Source: Sphingomonas sp. Leaf339 (GTDB taxonomy: Bacteria; Pseudomonadota; Alphaproteobacteria; Sphingomonadales; Sphingomonadaceae). From it: a DNA stretch of 64,000 nucleotides. A program made the position numbers and the translations under genes. The stretch spans positions 1 to 64,000 of the forward strand of contig NZ_LMRS01000061.1 of the NCBI RefSeq assembly GCF_001426195.1. The letters are read 5' to 3'. This document shows, piece after piece, positions 52,183-60,981 of the stretch (the first letter of the stretch is position 1; every line of letters begins with the position of its first letter). The notes below the pieces were generated by a model. That model did no database searches, was not told where the DNA came from, and saw only the letters and a list, made by a program, of their open reading frames with translations.

Positions 52183-52764
52183 TCAGGCCGCGACCGCGTT
52201 CGAGCGTCGGCGCGCGTCGCTGATGGTCAGCAAGACCGCCGAGATGAGGAAGTAGAAGGCGCCGAAGGCGGCGTAGGGCGCGATGTCGGCGATGCTGACC
52301 GGCGCCGCGCCGGCGGCCTTGCTGAGCATGTGCGCTCCGGCGAGACCCGACTGGGCGCCGCTCAGGATCATCGCCCACTGCGCGCCATAGGACTTCCAGC
52401 GGCTTACTCCGGTGAGGAGTTGAAAGAGGCCGGAGAGTACGGCCCACACGCCGAAGATCTGGAGGACGGGATGCATGCCGTGCGGCAAGGTCGCGGCGAC
52501 GGCGACGGCGGTCACGACGCTGACGACGAAGTTGAGCATCTGGCTCTTGTTGCGCGTCAGGCCGCCGCTCCGGCTGGCGTCGAGATAGTTCGCCAGCGCG
52601 TCCCATGCGGGATAGGCGACGAGCATCACCGCAGCCAGCGGCGGCATGGCCTTCGCGACCGTGAAGGCGAGCGCGACCCAGATCGCGGAGACCGCGAAGC
52701 GCAGATAGTAGTAGGTCTTGAGCCAGTCGCGATCCGGGGACTTAGCGGCGGTGATGGTCTTCAT
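52183..52764 (-). CDS. DUF308-like integral membrane protein
   Basis: This 193-residue protein has about five or six transmembrane segments (VSAIWVALAFTVAKAMPPLA, LAAVMLVAYPAWDALANYLD, MLNFVVSVVTAVAVAATLP and others). The arrangement resembles HdeD/DUF308 proteins. It is placed between the NrsF gene and ohr on the same strand and starts about 110 bp after the NrsF stop, so it may belong to the sigma factor regulon. Function unknown. Confidence 0.7.
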   Translation of the reverse strand: MKTITAAKSPDRDWLKTYYYLRFAVSAIWVALAFTVAKAMPPLAAVMLVAYPAWDALANYLDASRSGGLTRNKSQMLNFVVSVVTAVAVAATLPHGMHPVLQIFGVWAVLSGLFQLLTGVSRWKSYGAQWAMILSGAQSGLAGAHMLSKAAGAAPVSIADIAPYAAFGAFYFLISAVLLTISDARRRSNAVAA

Positions 52765-52876
52765 GGCATGGTTCCTTTCTGTGATGCAGGCACACGTCTC
52801 CCGTCCCGAAATCCGGGTGGGTTGGTGATCGCTGGTTAGGGATTGTGCGGCTCGTGATCTGCCGCGTCGGATCAGT

Positions 52877-53518
52877 TCAAAGTCGGAAGCGTCGCGGCAG
52901 GCGCCATCGGGCAGCGGCCGCCACGGCGGCGCACCCGACGGAATACCAAACTACCACGTAGAGCGGGTCGTTGAAGGGGCAGCAGAAGGCGAACACGAAG
53001 GCTCCGCAGGCGCCGGCGGCGATGCCGGAGGCGAGCGCGCTGAGCCGGGGCTGGGTCGGCGCGGCCCTCCGCATCAGAGCGCCTAGCAGCGCCACAATCG
53101 GCAGCGAGAGCACGAAAATAGACGCGGCGCACAGCATGCCACTGGCCGGATCGATGCGATCCAGCAGCCCCCGCTCGCCCGCGCCGTCGGGCGTGACGAA
53201 GGCGCCTACCACGATGGCTGCGATCGCCAGGACGCAGGCGAGCATCAGCCCCTGGCGCGGCCGCGCCGTCGGGGAAAAGGAGCGGATCGCCAGCACGCAG
53301 GCGACCACGGCGAGCAGGCCGAGGCTTCCCACCCGCCACAGCAGATAGGGCGAACCGGCCATGTGGCTCATGTCCGGCCGCATCGCGCCCAGGCCCAGGA
53401 ACAGCGCGAGTTCCACCGCGCCGAGCGCGAGGACGAGCCCGCCTTCACGCACCATGCTGCGGCGCTGCACGGGCACGAGGTCGGATGATAGATCAACGAT
53501 CAGGGATTCACTCGACAT
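52877..53518 (-). CDS. nrsF: NrsF-family (DUF1109) anti-sigma factor
   Basis: This 213-residue membrane protein has six hydrophobic segments, characteristic of DUF1109 proteins; in Caulobacter, NrsF restrains the partner ECF sigma factor SigF. The sequence shows Cys residues in a SGMLCAAS segment and in FAFCCPFND; cysteines of this kind are implicated in metal sensing in Caulobacter. Chosen start MSSESLIVDL at 53518, overlapping the sigma gene end by 11 bp, so the two are translationally coupled. Confidence 0.85.
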   Translation of the reverse strand: MSSESLIVDLSSDLVPVQRRSMVREGGLVLALGAVELALFLGLGAMRPDMSHMAGSPYLLWRVGSLGLLAVVACVLAIRSFSPTARPRQGLMLACVLAIAAIVVGAFVTPDGAGERGLLDRIDPASGMLCAASIFVLSLPIVALLGALMRRAAPTQPRLSALASGIAAGACGAFVFAFCCPFNDPLYVVVWYSVGCAAVAAAARWRLPRRFRL

Positions 53519-54119
53519 CGGGAGTCTTCTCAATGATGGCCGTCAGGCGCGCCAGCCCGCGGTGGATGTTCATCTTCACGGCGGAGACGGAAAGGCCGAT
53601 CTCGCCTGACGCCTCCTCCACGCTGTAGCCCCGCACCTTGACCAGCAGGATCGCCTGGGCCTGCGCGGGGCGGAGCTCGTCGAGCAGGCTGGCCAGAACC
53701 GAGCTGCTGACCACCGAGGCCTCGTGGTCGCTGACGGCGATCTCGTCGGGCAGCTCGTCCCTTGGGCGACGCGCCAGACTGCGCAGCTGGTCGACCCATT
53801 TGTTCTTGGCGATGGCCGCCAGCCAGGGCCCCAGGGGGTACTGAGGATCATAGGTGTGGCGTCGCCGATGGACTGCGAACAGCGTCTCCTGGACGGCGTC
53901 GTCCACGTCGCCTGGTGGCAGGCGCCGCTGAAAGTAGCGCGTGAGCCACTCCGACATCTCGCCAAGGAGCCGCCGATAGGCGCCGCCGTGTCCGTTCTGC
54001 GCCGCCACCATCAGGCTGCTCCAGGCGTCCGGCGCGGTTCGGGACGGACGCTCACGGCTGACCGGCGCCGTGCTCGGCGAGGGCCTTGAGATCAATCTCG
54101 AGAGGAAGTCCGAGCGCAT
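53508..54119 (-). CDS. ECF sigma factor (SigF-like)
   Basis: This 203-residue sigma factor has region 2 at about residues 42-112 (AYRRLLGEMSEWLTRYFQRR, DDAVQETLFAVH, YPLGPWLAAIAKNKWVDQLR) and region 4 at about 145-195 (AQAILLVKVRGYSVEEASGE, IGLSVSAVKMNIHRGLARL). It is paired with NrsF downstream. The predicted regulon includes membrane and peroxide-defence genes such as the adjoining DUF308 and ohr genes, which is inference. Confidence 0.9.
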   Translation of the reverse strand: MRSDFLSRLISRPSPSTAPVSRERPSRTAPDAWSSLMVAAQNGHGGAYRRLLGEMSEWLTRYFQRRLPPGDVDDAVQETLFAVHRRRHTYDPQYPLGPWLAAIAKNKWVDQLRSLARRPRDELPDEIAVSDHEASVVSSSVLASLLDELRPAQAQAILLVKVRGYSVEEASGEIGLSVSAVKMNIHRGLARLTAIIEKTPDVE

Positions 54120-54280
54120 GATCTCTTATTCGCGCGCTAAGCGTTGTCGGTCACTCGATGTCGAACTTTTTTCGAAGCGAGTTTCGGTCGTGACCTGACA
54201 GATGGCATCGACGCTGACGATTTCGACCGGATCGTCCATGTCGCCATTTTCTGCTTGGCTGGCTGGGTGAATGCCGGAAA

Positions 54281-54991
54281 TCAGGCGGCGAAGCCGCCGT
54301 CAATCGTGTGCATTGCACCCGTTATCCCGCGTGCCTGCGGTCCGGCGAGATAGAGCGTCAGGCTCGCGACCTCGTCGGCGGTGCCGTAGCGCTTGATGGC
54401 CATCGGCTCGAGCATGCCGGCCGCGCGCGGACCGTCGGCCGGGTTCATGTCGGTATCGGTAGGGCCTGGCTGAATCACGTTGATCGTGATGTCGCGTGGA
54501 CCCAGGTCGCGGGCCAGACCGCGCGCCATGCCCTGCACCGCCGCCTTGGTCAGCACGTACGCCGCGAGGCCCGGGAACGGCATGCTGTCGGCAGTGTCGG
54601 ATCCGATGACGAGGATGCGCCCACCGTCGGGCATCAGGCGGGACGCCTCGACGCTGCCAAAATAGGCTCCCCGCACATTGACGTCGATCATGCGGTCAAC
54701 CTCGTCGGCATCGAGCGTCAGCGGATCGCCGAACACCAGCAGACCGGCATTATAGACGAAGATGTCGATCGGGCCGGCGTCACGTATCGCCGTGATCAGC
54801 TCGTCGCGCGTCCCCGCATCCGCCTGGAGCGCTTGCGCACCGGTCTCGGCGGCGAGCTGGTCCGCCGCCGCGGCCGAAGCGGCATAGGTGAACATCACCG
54901 TTGCGCCGGCGGCGGCGAAACGCCGCACGATCGCGGCGCCGATGCCGCGGCTGCCGCCGACGACGAATACCTTGAGATCAGAAAACGTCAT
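54281..54991 (-). CDS. SDR-family oxidoreductase
   Basis: This 236-residue SDR begins LKVFVVGGSRGIGAAIVRRF, with GGSRGIG for the cofactor. It has YNAG and YVLTKAAVQG for the catalytic Tyr/Lys, and ends ITGAMHTIDGGFAA, the typical FabG-like C-terminus. It reads like the CabA/FabG-like enzymes that convert ketoacyl or cyclic ketones. No close operon partner; EthD-type gene starts 390 bp upstream. Confidence 0.9.
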   Translation of the reverse strand: MTFSDLKVFVVGGSRGIGAAIVRRFAAAGATVMFTYAASAAAADQLAAETGAQALQADAGTRDELITAIRDAGPIDIFVYNAGLLVFGDPLTLDADEVDRMIDVNVRGAYFGSVEASRLMPDGGRILVIGSDTADSMPFPGLAAYVLTKAAVQGMARGLARDLGPRDITINVIQPGPTDTDMNPADGPRAAGMLEPMAIKRYGTADEVASLTLYLAGPQARGITGAMHTIDGGFAA

Positions 54992-55074
54992 CGCGCTTGC
55001 CCTGTATTTTTGAAAGGAAGTGGGTCGGTCAGTGCCCTTCGCCGTCAGCTCCGCCCAAGCGAGGCTCGGTACGA

Positions 55075-55380
55075 TTAGAACGGCGTGCCCACGATCCGGG
55101 ACACGGTTGCATCCGTGAAGCGGGGAACGTCGGCCATCACGGCATCCGCTTCGGCTGATGCGAGTGCGGCGTGCAGCGCGTCCTCGTCGCGGAACCGGTA
55201 GATACCCACGGAAACATCCGCAGCGTTGGCGTCACGTGGGAAGAAGGCGGAGGCGCTCTTCAGCCCGTGCCGCTGCCAGCAGGCAAGCGCCAAGGGTAGG
55301 TGAGCGTCGACGTAATGGTCGCGATCGAAATAGGTGCCGCCGCTGCACATCACGATTAAAGTTGCATGTGCCATCGGCAC
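55075..55380 (-). CDS. EthD-family protein
   Basis: This 101-residue dimeric ferredoxin-like protein has MAHATLIVMCSGGTYFDRDH, HYVDAHLPLALACW and a late alpha-beta repeat (YRFRDEDALHAALASAEADA). EthD family members assist in ether or polyketide-related degradation, often with unknown role. It lies 83 bp upstream of the SDR gene on the same strand. A TGAAC...GTTCA inverted repeat is found in its upstream region. Confidence 0.85.
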   Translation of the reverse strand: MPMAHATLIVMCSGGTYFDRDHYVDAHLPLALACWQRHGLKSASAFFPRDANAADVSVGIYRFRDEDALHAALASAEADAVMADVPRFTDATVSRIVGTPF

Positions 55381-55554
55381 GCATCTGGACCGATCAACAA
55401 TGATCGTAAACTTACAGGATTGAACTCTCTCCGTTCAGCTTTGTGGGCAGCTGGCTGGGCCGCTCGATCGGCATGCGCCGCGCGAACGGCGGCTCCGCAC
55501 AAGAAACAGACTTCGTTGTTGAACGCTGGCTTCAAGAGCTCCAGCTCCCGCCCC

Positions 55555-56154
55555 CTAGTCGAAAGAATATGCTCGAAGAAGCGTGCCGGCGATCTGCCGC
55601 GCAGCCTGGCCGAGTTCCTCATCGGCAAGCTCGCCGGCGGTCCAGAAGGACAGCGCGCCCCGGAAAGCGAGCGCGAGTTGCGAAGGCAGAATGCGGCATG
55701 CCTCATCCCGGCGGGGCGAAGATAGTCCGATTCCGTCGCCGAGGGCGTGTGCCCATAAGGCGGTGGAATTTGATCTCACTTCGCCCGACGCCGCGCTCCC
55801 GGTCCCTATCCAGGCCATGACCGCGCGGTTCACGATCGGCTCGTCGAGCATGACCGCGACTGCGATGTCGATAGCCAGCGCTACACGGTCGGCGGCGTGC
55901 TGCGGCTGCGGCGTTTCACTTAAGCGCGTCAGCATCGCGTCTATGCGGCGCGCCGACAGCGCGTGCATGATCGCCGGCTTGCTGCCGAACTGATTGAAGG
56001 GTGTCGCGAAGCTGACCCCGGCTTCCGAGGCAAGATCACGCATCGAGAACTCTGCCTTGCCATCACGCAGGAGACGCTCTGCCGCATCGAGCACACGCTG
56101 GCGCACCGGTTCCCCCCGACGCTTCATACCTGCTTCCATCTTGTGTTCACTCAT
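55555..56154 (-). CDS. TetR-family transcriptional regulator
   Basis: This 199-residue regulator has an N-terminal HTH (RVLDAAERLLRDGKAEFSMR, DLASEAGVSFATPFNQFGSK) and an effector-binding C-terminal half with no recognised motif. It is divergent from the SDR gene at 56.2 kb. A perfect 18-bp palindrome lies 6 bp before its start, an expected TetR-family operator position. Confidence 0.9.
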   Translation of the reverse strand: MSEHKMEAGMKRRGEPVRQRVLDAAERLLRDGKAEFSMRDLASEAGVSFATPFNQFGSKPAIMHALSARRIDAMLTRLSETPQPQHAADRVALAIDIAVAVMLDEPIVNRAVMAWIGTGSAASGEVRSNSTALWAHALGDGIGLSSPRRDEACRILPSQLALAFRGALSFWTAGELADEELGQAARQIAGTLLRAYSFD

Positions 56155-56160
56155 TGCACA

Positions 56161-56178
56161 TCTATATCATGATATAGA
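56161..56178. promoter_or_regulatory. Perfect palindrome, probable TetR operator
   Basis: TCTATATCATGATATAGA is an 18-bp perfect palindrome between the divergent TetR and SDR genes (56154 and 56204). TetR homodimers bind palindromes of this size. Confidence 0.7.
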
Positions 56179-56203
56179 CAGCTTGTCCTGCAGGAGTGTA
56201 CGC

Positions 56204-57052
56204 GTGACAGACGATCGCCAAAAAGTTTTTCTGATCAGCGGCGTCAGCTCTGGGCTTGGCCGAGCATTTGCTGAGGGCGCCTTGAAGGCCGGTCACCGGG
56301 TCATCGGGACGGTGCGGCGCCAGGAAGATGCGGACGCATTCGCTTCACTCGCACCGGACCGCGCGAGCCCGATGCTGCTCGACGTGACTGACTTCGCTTC
56401 CATTCCTCTGGCGATAACCGCAGCCGAGCGCGATGACGGTCCTATCGATGTCTTGGTGAACAACGCTGGTTACGGCCATGAAGGTGTGCTCGAGGAATCG
56501 TCGATGGATGATCTCCAGCGGCAGTTCGCCGCGAATGTGTTCGGTCCGGTTGCGATGATGCAGGCCGTGTTGCCCGGTATGCGTAAGCGCCGCCGCGGGC
56601 ATATCGTCAACGTAACCTCTATGGGCGGGTTCATCACCATGCCAGGGATCAGCTTCTATTGCGGCAGCAAGTTCGCGCTGGAGGGCATTTCTGAGGCGCT
56701 CGGCAAGGAGGTGGCTGCGTTCGGTATAAAAGTTACGACGCTGGCACCGGGGCAGTTTCGCACAGACTGGGCTGGCCGCTCGATGGATCGGACGCCGCGT
56801 AGCATCGCGGATTATGACGCAGTGATGGACCCCATAAGGGCTGCGCGACAGGCCAAGAGCGGCAATCAGCCGAACGATCCGGCGAAGGCGGCGCGGGCGC
56901 TGCTGGCGATAGTTGAGGAGAAGAACCCGCCGACTCGGCTGTTCCTCGGCGAAGATGCCCTCGGACTGGTCGATGAGAAACTAGACGATCTGCGGGCGGA
57001 GGTTGGTCGCTGGGAAGTGCTTTCTCGTTCAACGGGCTTTGGTGCCCATTAA
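56204..57052 (+). CDS. SDR-family oxidoreductase, TetR-controlled
   Basis: This 282-residue SDR has VFLISGVSSGLGRAFAEGAL near the N-terminus, NNAG and the FYCGSKFALEG catalytic motif, then KVTTLAPGQFRTDWAGRS. It resembles the SDR at 46.0 kb. I chose the GTG at 56204 with CAGGAG before it; an open frame reaching back to 55994 overlaps the TetR gene and is not credible. It is divergent from the TetR regulator across the palindrome. Confidence 0.9.
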   Translation: MTDDRQKVFLISGVSSGLGRAFAEGALKAGHRVIGTVRRQEDADAFASLAPDRASPMLLDVTDFASIPLAITAAERDDGPIDVLVNNAGYGHEGVLEESSMDDLQRQFAANVFGPVAMMQAVLPGMRKRRRGHIVNVTSMGGFITMPGISFYCGSKFALEGISEALGKEVAAFGIKVTTLAPGQFRTDWAGRSMDRTPRSIADYDAVMDPIRAARQAKSGNQPNDPAKAARALLAIVEEKNPPTRLFLGEDALGLVDEKLDDLRAEVGRWEVLSRSTGFGAH

Positions 57053-57265
57053 GTGGTCGGATCGAAGTACGGCTTGCGGAACGATCGTTCGTGGGCCGAA
57101 GAGGCAGATGCAAAGAGCGTCGCTGTTGGACCAACTTCTGTGATGTAGGCGACCGGTCTTGAAGAATGCTGCCGTCCACAACATCGTCTAGGAGTAGCGA
57201 GATTTGGGGCGGATCTCGCCGGGCATAGGAACGACCCATCCGTCGTCAGATGGGCCGCCCCAATG
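57053..57265. other. Short stretch without a gene, ahead of a rearrangement point
   Basis: Between the SDR stop and the integrase remnant there is no frame with family signatures. A 12-bp palindrome GAACGATCGTTC is found at 57079-57090; a role is unknown. Confidence 0.5.
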
Positions 57266-57357
57266 TTAAATTTCGGTGCGTTCTGCGAGGGTCAGGGCAT
57301 CCTCGATGTCCACGCCGAGGTATCTTACAGTGTTCTCGATCTTCGTGTGCTCTCTCC
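57266..57357 (-). pseudogene. C-terminal remnant of a tyrosine-type integrase
   Basis: The minus strand reads HTKIENTVRYLGVDIEDALT then LAERTEI and a TAA at 57268-57266. This matches the last ~30 residues of phage/transposon tyrosine recombinases (the stretch around the active-site Tyr, VRYLGV). Everything upstream is lost, and the sequence ends where the NDH-2 fragment begins, so it marks a recombination breakpoint. Confidence 0.75.
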
Positions 57358-57360
57358 ATA

Positions 57361-58266
57361 CGGGAACGGCTGCTTGACGCTTTCGAGCGCGCTGAACGCA
57401 GCGTTGATCCGAGCGAGATCGCCTCGCTACTGACCTTCGTCGTGGTCGGCGGTGGCCCCACCGGCGTCGAGATGGCCGGCGCTATCGCCGAACTGGCCAA
57501 GACAGCGCTCGCTCGCGATTTTCGCAACATCGACAGCAACGCGCTCCGGATCATTTTGGTGGAAGCTGGCCCGACGATCCTTTCCGCTTTCCCGGACGAT
57601 CTGCCCGGTTACGCGGCAGCCGCGCTTACCCGTCTCGGGGTTGAGGTTATGCTCGGTGCCCCGGTGTGCTCGATCGACGCGGACGGATTGCAGGTCGGGG
57701 ACATCCGGATCGATGCCGCCACGGTCATCTGGGCCGCGGGCACACGTGCTAACGAAGCGGCCGCGTGGCTCGGTGCCGATGCCGCCCGTAATGGCGCGTT
57801 GCGGGTACTACCGGATTGCTCGGTCGAGGGCAGACCGCACGTGTTTGCCATCGGCGACGTCGCCAGCTTTACCGGCAGCGACGGAAAGCCGCTGCCGGGT
57901 TTGGCGCCGGTCGCCAAGCGACAGGGTCGATATGTCGGCGAGCTGATCTGGAACAAGATGCAAGGGCGGGGAACCTCCGCACCCTTTTATTATCGCAACT
58001 GGGGTTCGATGGCCGTCATCGGTCGATCGCACGCCGTCGCCGACTTCGGGACCATCCGCCTGCGCGGCTTCATCGCCTGGCTTTCCTGGTCGATGGTCCA
58101 CCTCATGCTGCTCGTCGATTTCCGAAGCCGGCTCACCGTCTACGTCAACTGGGCATGGTCTTGGTTCACGCGAGGCCGCGGCGTGCGCCTGCTGACGCGC
58201 GCAACACATTCACCGGCCCCCAAGCCGGCCAGCGATTCCAACCTAATTCCTGAAGGACGTATCTGA
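57361..58266 (+). pseudogene. NDH-2-type NADH dehydrogenase, 5' truncated
   Basis: From about 57361 (RERLLDAFERAERSVDPSEI) this is the C-terminal ~300 residues of a type II NADH:quinone dehydrogenase (normal length near 430). The NAD Rossmann motif FVVVGGGPTGVEMAGAIAEL, AIGDVASFTG for FAD, and C-terminal membrane-anchoring helices are intact, but the N-terminal FAD-binding domain is missing. Preceding in-frame sequence from 57250 is unrelated. Its stop overlaps the SMR gene start (TGATG), so the SMR gene was its operon partner. Confidence 0.82.
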
Positions 58267-58428
58267 TGGCGTGGATTTACCTGTTGCTAGGTGGTGTGTT
58301 CGAGGTCGGGTTCACGACCTGCCTTCGGTATACCGATGGTTTCAAAAACCTGCCGTGGACGGGCGGCTTTGCCGTTTGCGCCCTGCTGAGCTTCCTGTTT
58401 CTGTAAGCGTGGCCGTTAGGCCGCCTTG

Positions 58429-59031
58429 TTATTGCGCGCGGTTCTTCTGGTAGGCGAGTTTGCCGGCGTGGCGGCGGATGGCGATGGCGGCGACGGCGCG
58501 GCGGGTGAAGCGTTCGTCGATGTCGTCGGCGTTGTAGGGACCGCCATACCATTCACGCAGGCGGTCGTGTTCTTCGTGGCCGGGGCGGGCCATGGCATCG
58601 AGGAACATCTCGAACCCGGGCAAGCCGCCGACATCCTCGGGCGGGCAGCGCCGTTCCCCGTCGATGAAGCGTGGATATTTGGCGTTGGGTTCGCCGGGAC
58701 CGACCGTCTCGAGCGTGATGGTGTGCCGCCAGTCGTCACCCATGTCATAGGTATAAACGACTTCCCGCACGCCCCGGTCGATGAGCGTCGCGAGCTTCAC
58801 GTTCTTCGCAGCGGTCATGCCGCTCTCGGACCACATCGGGTCGGGAATGCCGTAGCGCCGGTCGGCGGCCTCGAAATGCCAGAGATGGCAATCCTCCCAG
58901 CCCATCGCGGCCTGGACGATGTCGTGGAGCATCTTGAGGCTGGCGGTGACCGGCACATCGACCCGGCGCCAGATGGCGGGCTCGATGTCGTCGAGGACGA
59001 TGTGCAGACGGGCGATGGTCTCGGCGCTCAT
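58429..59031 (-). CDS. IS66 passenger: plasmid pRiA4b ORF-3-family protein
   Basis: This 200-residue protein carries the family pattern LHIVLDDIEPAIWRRVDVPV, LKMLHDIVQAAMGWEDCHLW, YTYDMGDDWRHTITLE and CPPEDVGGLPGFEMFLDAM. The family name derives from an Agrobacterium root-inducing plasmid; role unknown. The start MSAETIARLH at 59031 overlaps the tnpC stop by 4 bp. It lies inside the IS66 ends and moves with it. Confidence 0.88.
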   Translation of the reverse strand: MSAETIARLHIVLDDIEPAIWRRVDVPVTASLKMLHDIVQAAMGWEDCHLWHFEAADRRYGIPDPMWSESGMTAAKNVKLATLIDRGVREVVYTYDMGDDWRHTITLETVGPGEPNAKYPRFIDGERRCPPEDVGGLPGFEMFLDAMARPGHEEHDRLREWYGGPYNADDIDERFTRRAVAAIAIRRHAGKLAYQKNRAQ

Positions 59032-60578
59032 GCCGCCAGTCTGGCAGGTTCGGCGGACCAGTTCCACGGCATGAGTTCGTCCCAGCGGCTGGCTGGCCAG
59101 TCACCGGCCACCCTGGCGATGACGTCGGCGACATAGGCCTGCGGGTCGACGCCGTTGGCCTTGCAGGTCTGGATGACCGTGTAGATCGTCGCGGCCCGCT
59201 CGCCGCCTGCGCGCGAGCCGGCAAACAGCCAGTTGCGGCGTCCGACGGCGACACCGCGCAATGCTCGCTCCGCGATGTTGTTGTCGATCTCGAGGCGCCC
59301 ATCGTCGAGGAAGCGAGACAGCGCTGGCCAGCGCTTGGTGCCATAGGCGATGGCCCGGGCCATGTCGGACTTCGGTGACAGACGGTGCAGGGCTGCGTCG
59401 AGCACCGCGCGCAGTTCATCGACCAGTGGCCTGCTGTTCTCCTGACGGCTTCGGCATCGCACATCGGGCGGTTGGCCCCGGACCTCGGCCTCGATGGCAT
59501 AGAGCGCACCGATCCGCTCGAGGATGTCGGTGGTCAACTGCGTGGGCGACCGCTCGTGCAGGTCGAAGACCTTGCGCCGGAAATGCGCCCAGCACGCGAC
59601 CTCGGTCACGCCACCCCGATACAGTCCGTCATAACCAGCATAGGCATCGGCCTGCAGGAAACCGCGGAACCCGGCGAGATGGGACGTTGGGTGCGCGGCG
59701 GTGCGGTCTGGCGTGAAGCGATACCAGGTCGCGCGCGGCGCCGTGCTGCCGGATGCCTGGTCATCGGCCGCGTACACCCATAACCGTCCGGTCGCGGTCT
59801 TGCCCCGACCGGGGTCGAGCACCGGCACGGGCGTGTCGTCGGCATGGATCTTGTCGGCCTTGAGAACTTCGTCGCGAATGCGGCTGACGATGGGGTCGAG
59901 GAGCGCTGCGGCCTGTCCGGTCCAGCCCGCAAGCGTCGAACGGTCGATGTCGAGCCCTTGCGCGGCCATCATCCCGGCCTGGCGGTAGAGTGGCAGATGG
60001 TGGTCGAACTTGGAGACGACGACGTGCGCCAGCGTCGCGAAGGTGGCTTTGCCGCGTGCCACGGCGCCGACCGGGGCGGGAGCCTGGACGATCTTCTCGC
60101 ACACCCGGCAGCTGTATTTGGGACGGACGTTGCGCACCACGCGCCAGCGCACCGGCACGATGTCGAGCATCTCGTGCGCGTCGACCCCGAGCGGTCGCAG
60201 CGCACCGCCGCAGTCGGGGCAGGTGGAGGCACCCGATGCCGGTTCGTGTACGACCTCCTCGCGCGGCAGATGTTCCGGCAGACCGCGGACGGGCACCGGC
60301 CGAACCGCTACGCCGCTGTCAGCAACCTCGGGCACAGGCGCATCGCGCTCCGTTTCCAGTTCTTCCAGCGCCAGTTCGAGCTGCTCGATCTCGCGGCCGA
60401 GCTTTTCGGACGACGTGCCGAACTGCATCCGCCGCAGCCGTGCGATCTGTCCGCGCAGGGTATCGATGAGCAGGTCGCGGGCAGCGAGCGCGGCATCGGC
60501 CCGGGCAAGCAAGGCCTCCAGCGCGGCGATCCGCGCGGCGGCATCAGCAGGGGAAACGGGCGCTTCCGTTACCCGCAT
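59028..60578 (-). CDS. tnpC: IS66-family transposase TnpC
   Basis: This 516-residue protein is the IS66 transposase. A coiled coil opens it (ARIAALEALLARADAALAAR). CPDCGGALRPLG forms a zinc finger, IVPVRWRVVRNVRPKYSCRV follows, and the DDE domain has HADDTPVPVLDPGRGKTATG, AYAGYDGLYRGGVTEVACWA and IDNNIAERALRGVAVGRRNW. Chosen start MRVTEAPVSP at 60578. It is the downstream gene of the tnpABC set; no interruptions. Confidence 0.92.
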   Translation of the reverse strand: MRVTEAPVSPADAAARIAALEALLARADAALAARDLLIDTLRGQIARLRRMQFGTSSEKLGREIEQLELALEELETERDAPVPEVADSGVAVRPVPVRGLPEHLPREEVVHEPASGASTCPDCGGALRPLGVDAHEMLDIVPVRWRVVRNVRPKYSCRVCEKIVQAPAPVGAVARGKATFATLAHVVVSKFDHHLPLYRQAGMMAAQGLDIDRSTLAGWTGQAAALLDPIVSRIRDEVLKADKIHADDTPVPVLDPGRGKTATGRLWVYAADDQASGSTAPRATWYRFTPDRTAAHPTSHLAGFRGFLQADAYAGYDGLYRGGVTEVACWAHFRRKVFDLHERSPTQLTTDILERIGALYAIEAEVRGQPPDVRCRSRQENSRPLVDELRAVLDAALHRLSPKSDMARAIAYGTKRWPALSRFLDDGRLEIDNNIAERALRGVAVGRRNWLFAGSRAGGERAATIYTVIQTCKANGVDPQAYVADVIARVAGDWPASRWDELMPWNWSAEPARLAA

Positions 60579-60633
60579 TTCATAGCAGATTGCATGGCAA
60601 CGGGCGAGCAAAAGCGACGCAAAACCGCCGTTC

Positions 60634-60981
60634 CTACCCCGCCAGCGTCGGCGTGAACGTCCGCTCGGGGCGCCGCCAGTCGATGCCCTCCAGCAGCATC
60701 GATAATTGCGCCGGTGTCAGCGCCACTGTGCCGGTCGCCGTCACCGGCCAGACGAAGCGGCCCCGGTCGAGGCGCTTGGAAAACAGGCACAGGCCTTGGC
60801 CATCGAACCACAGCAGCTTGACCAGATGCCCGCGCTTGCCGCGAAAGGCGAACAGCGCACCCGAATGCGGGTTCTGCGCCAGCACCTGCTGCACCAGCAC
60901 CGCAAGGCCATCGAACCCCTTGCGCATGTCCGTCTTGCCGCACGCCAGGAATACCCGCGTCGGCAACGGCACCGGGCTCAC
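60634..60981 (-). CDS. tnpB: IS66 accessory protein TnpB
   Basis: This 115-residue protein is the IS66 Orf2: VFLACGKTDMRKGFDGLAVL, then HSGALFAFRGKRGHLVKLLW and FVWPVTATGTVALTPAQL are diagnostic. It is required for transposition in the IS66 members that have been tested. It overlaps the tnpA stop by 4 bp and is followed by tnpC about 55 bp later. Confidence 0.93.
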   Translation of the reverse strand: MSPVPLPTRVFLACGKTDMRKGFDGLAVLVQQVLAQNPHSGALFAFRGKRGHLVKLLWFDGQGLCLFSKRLDRGRFVWPVTATGTVALTPAQLSMLLEGIDWRRPERTFTPTLAG

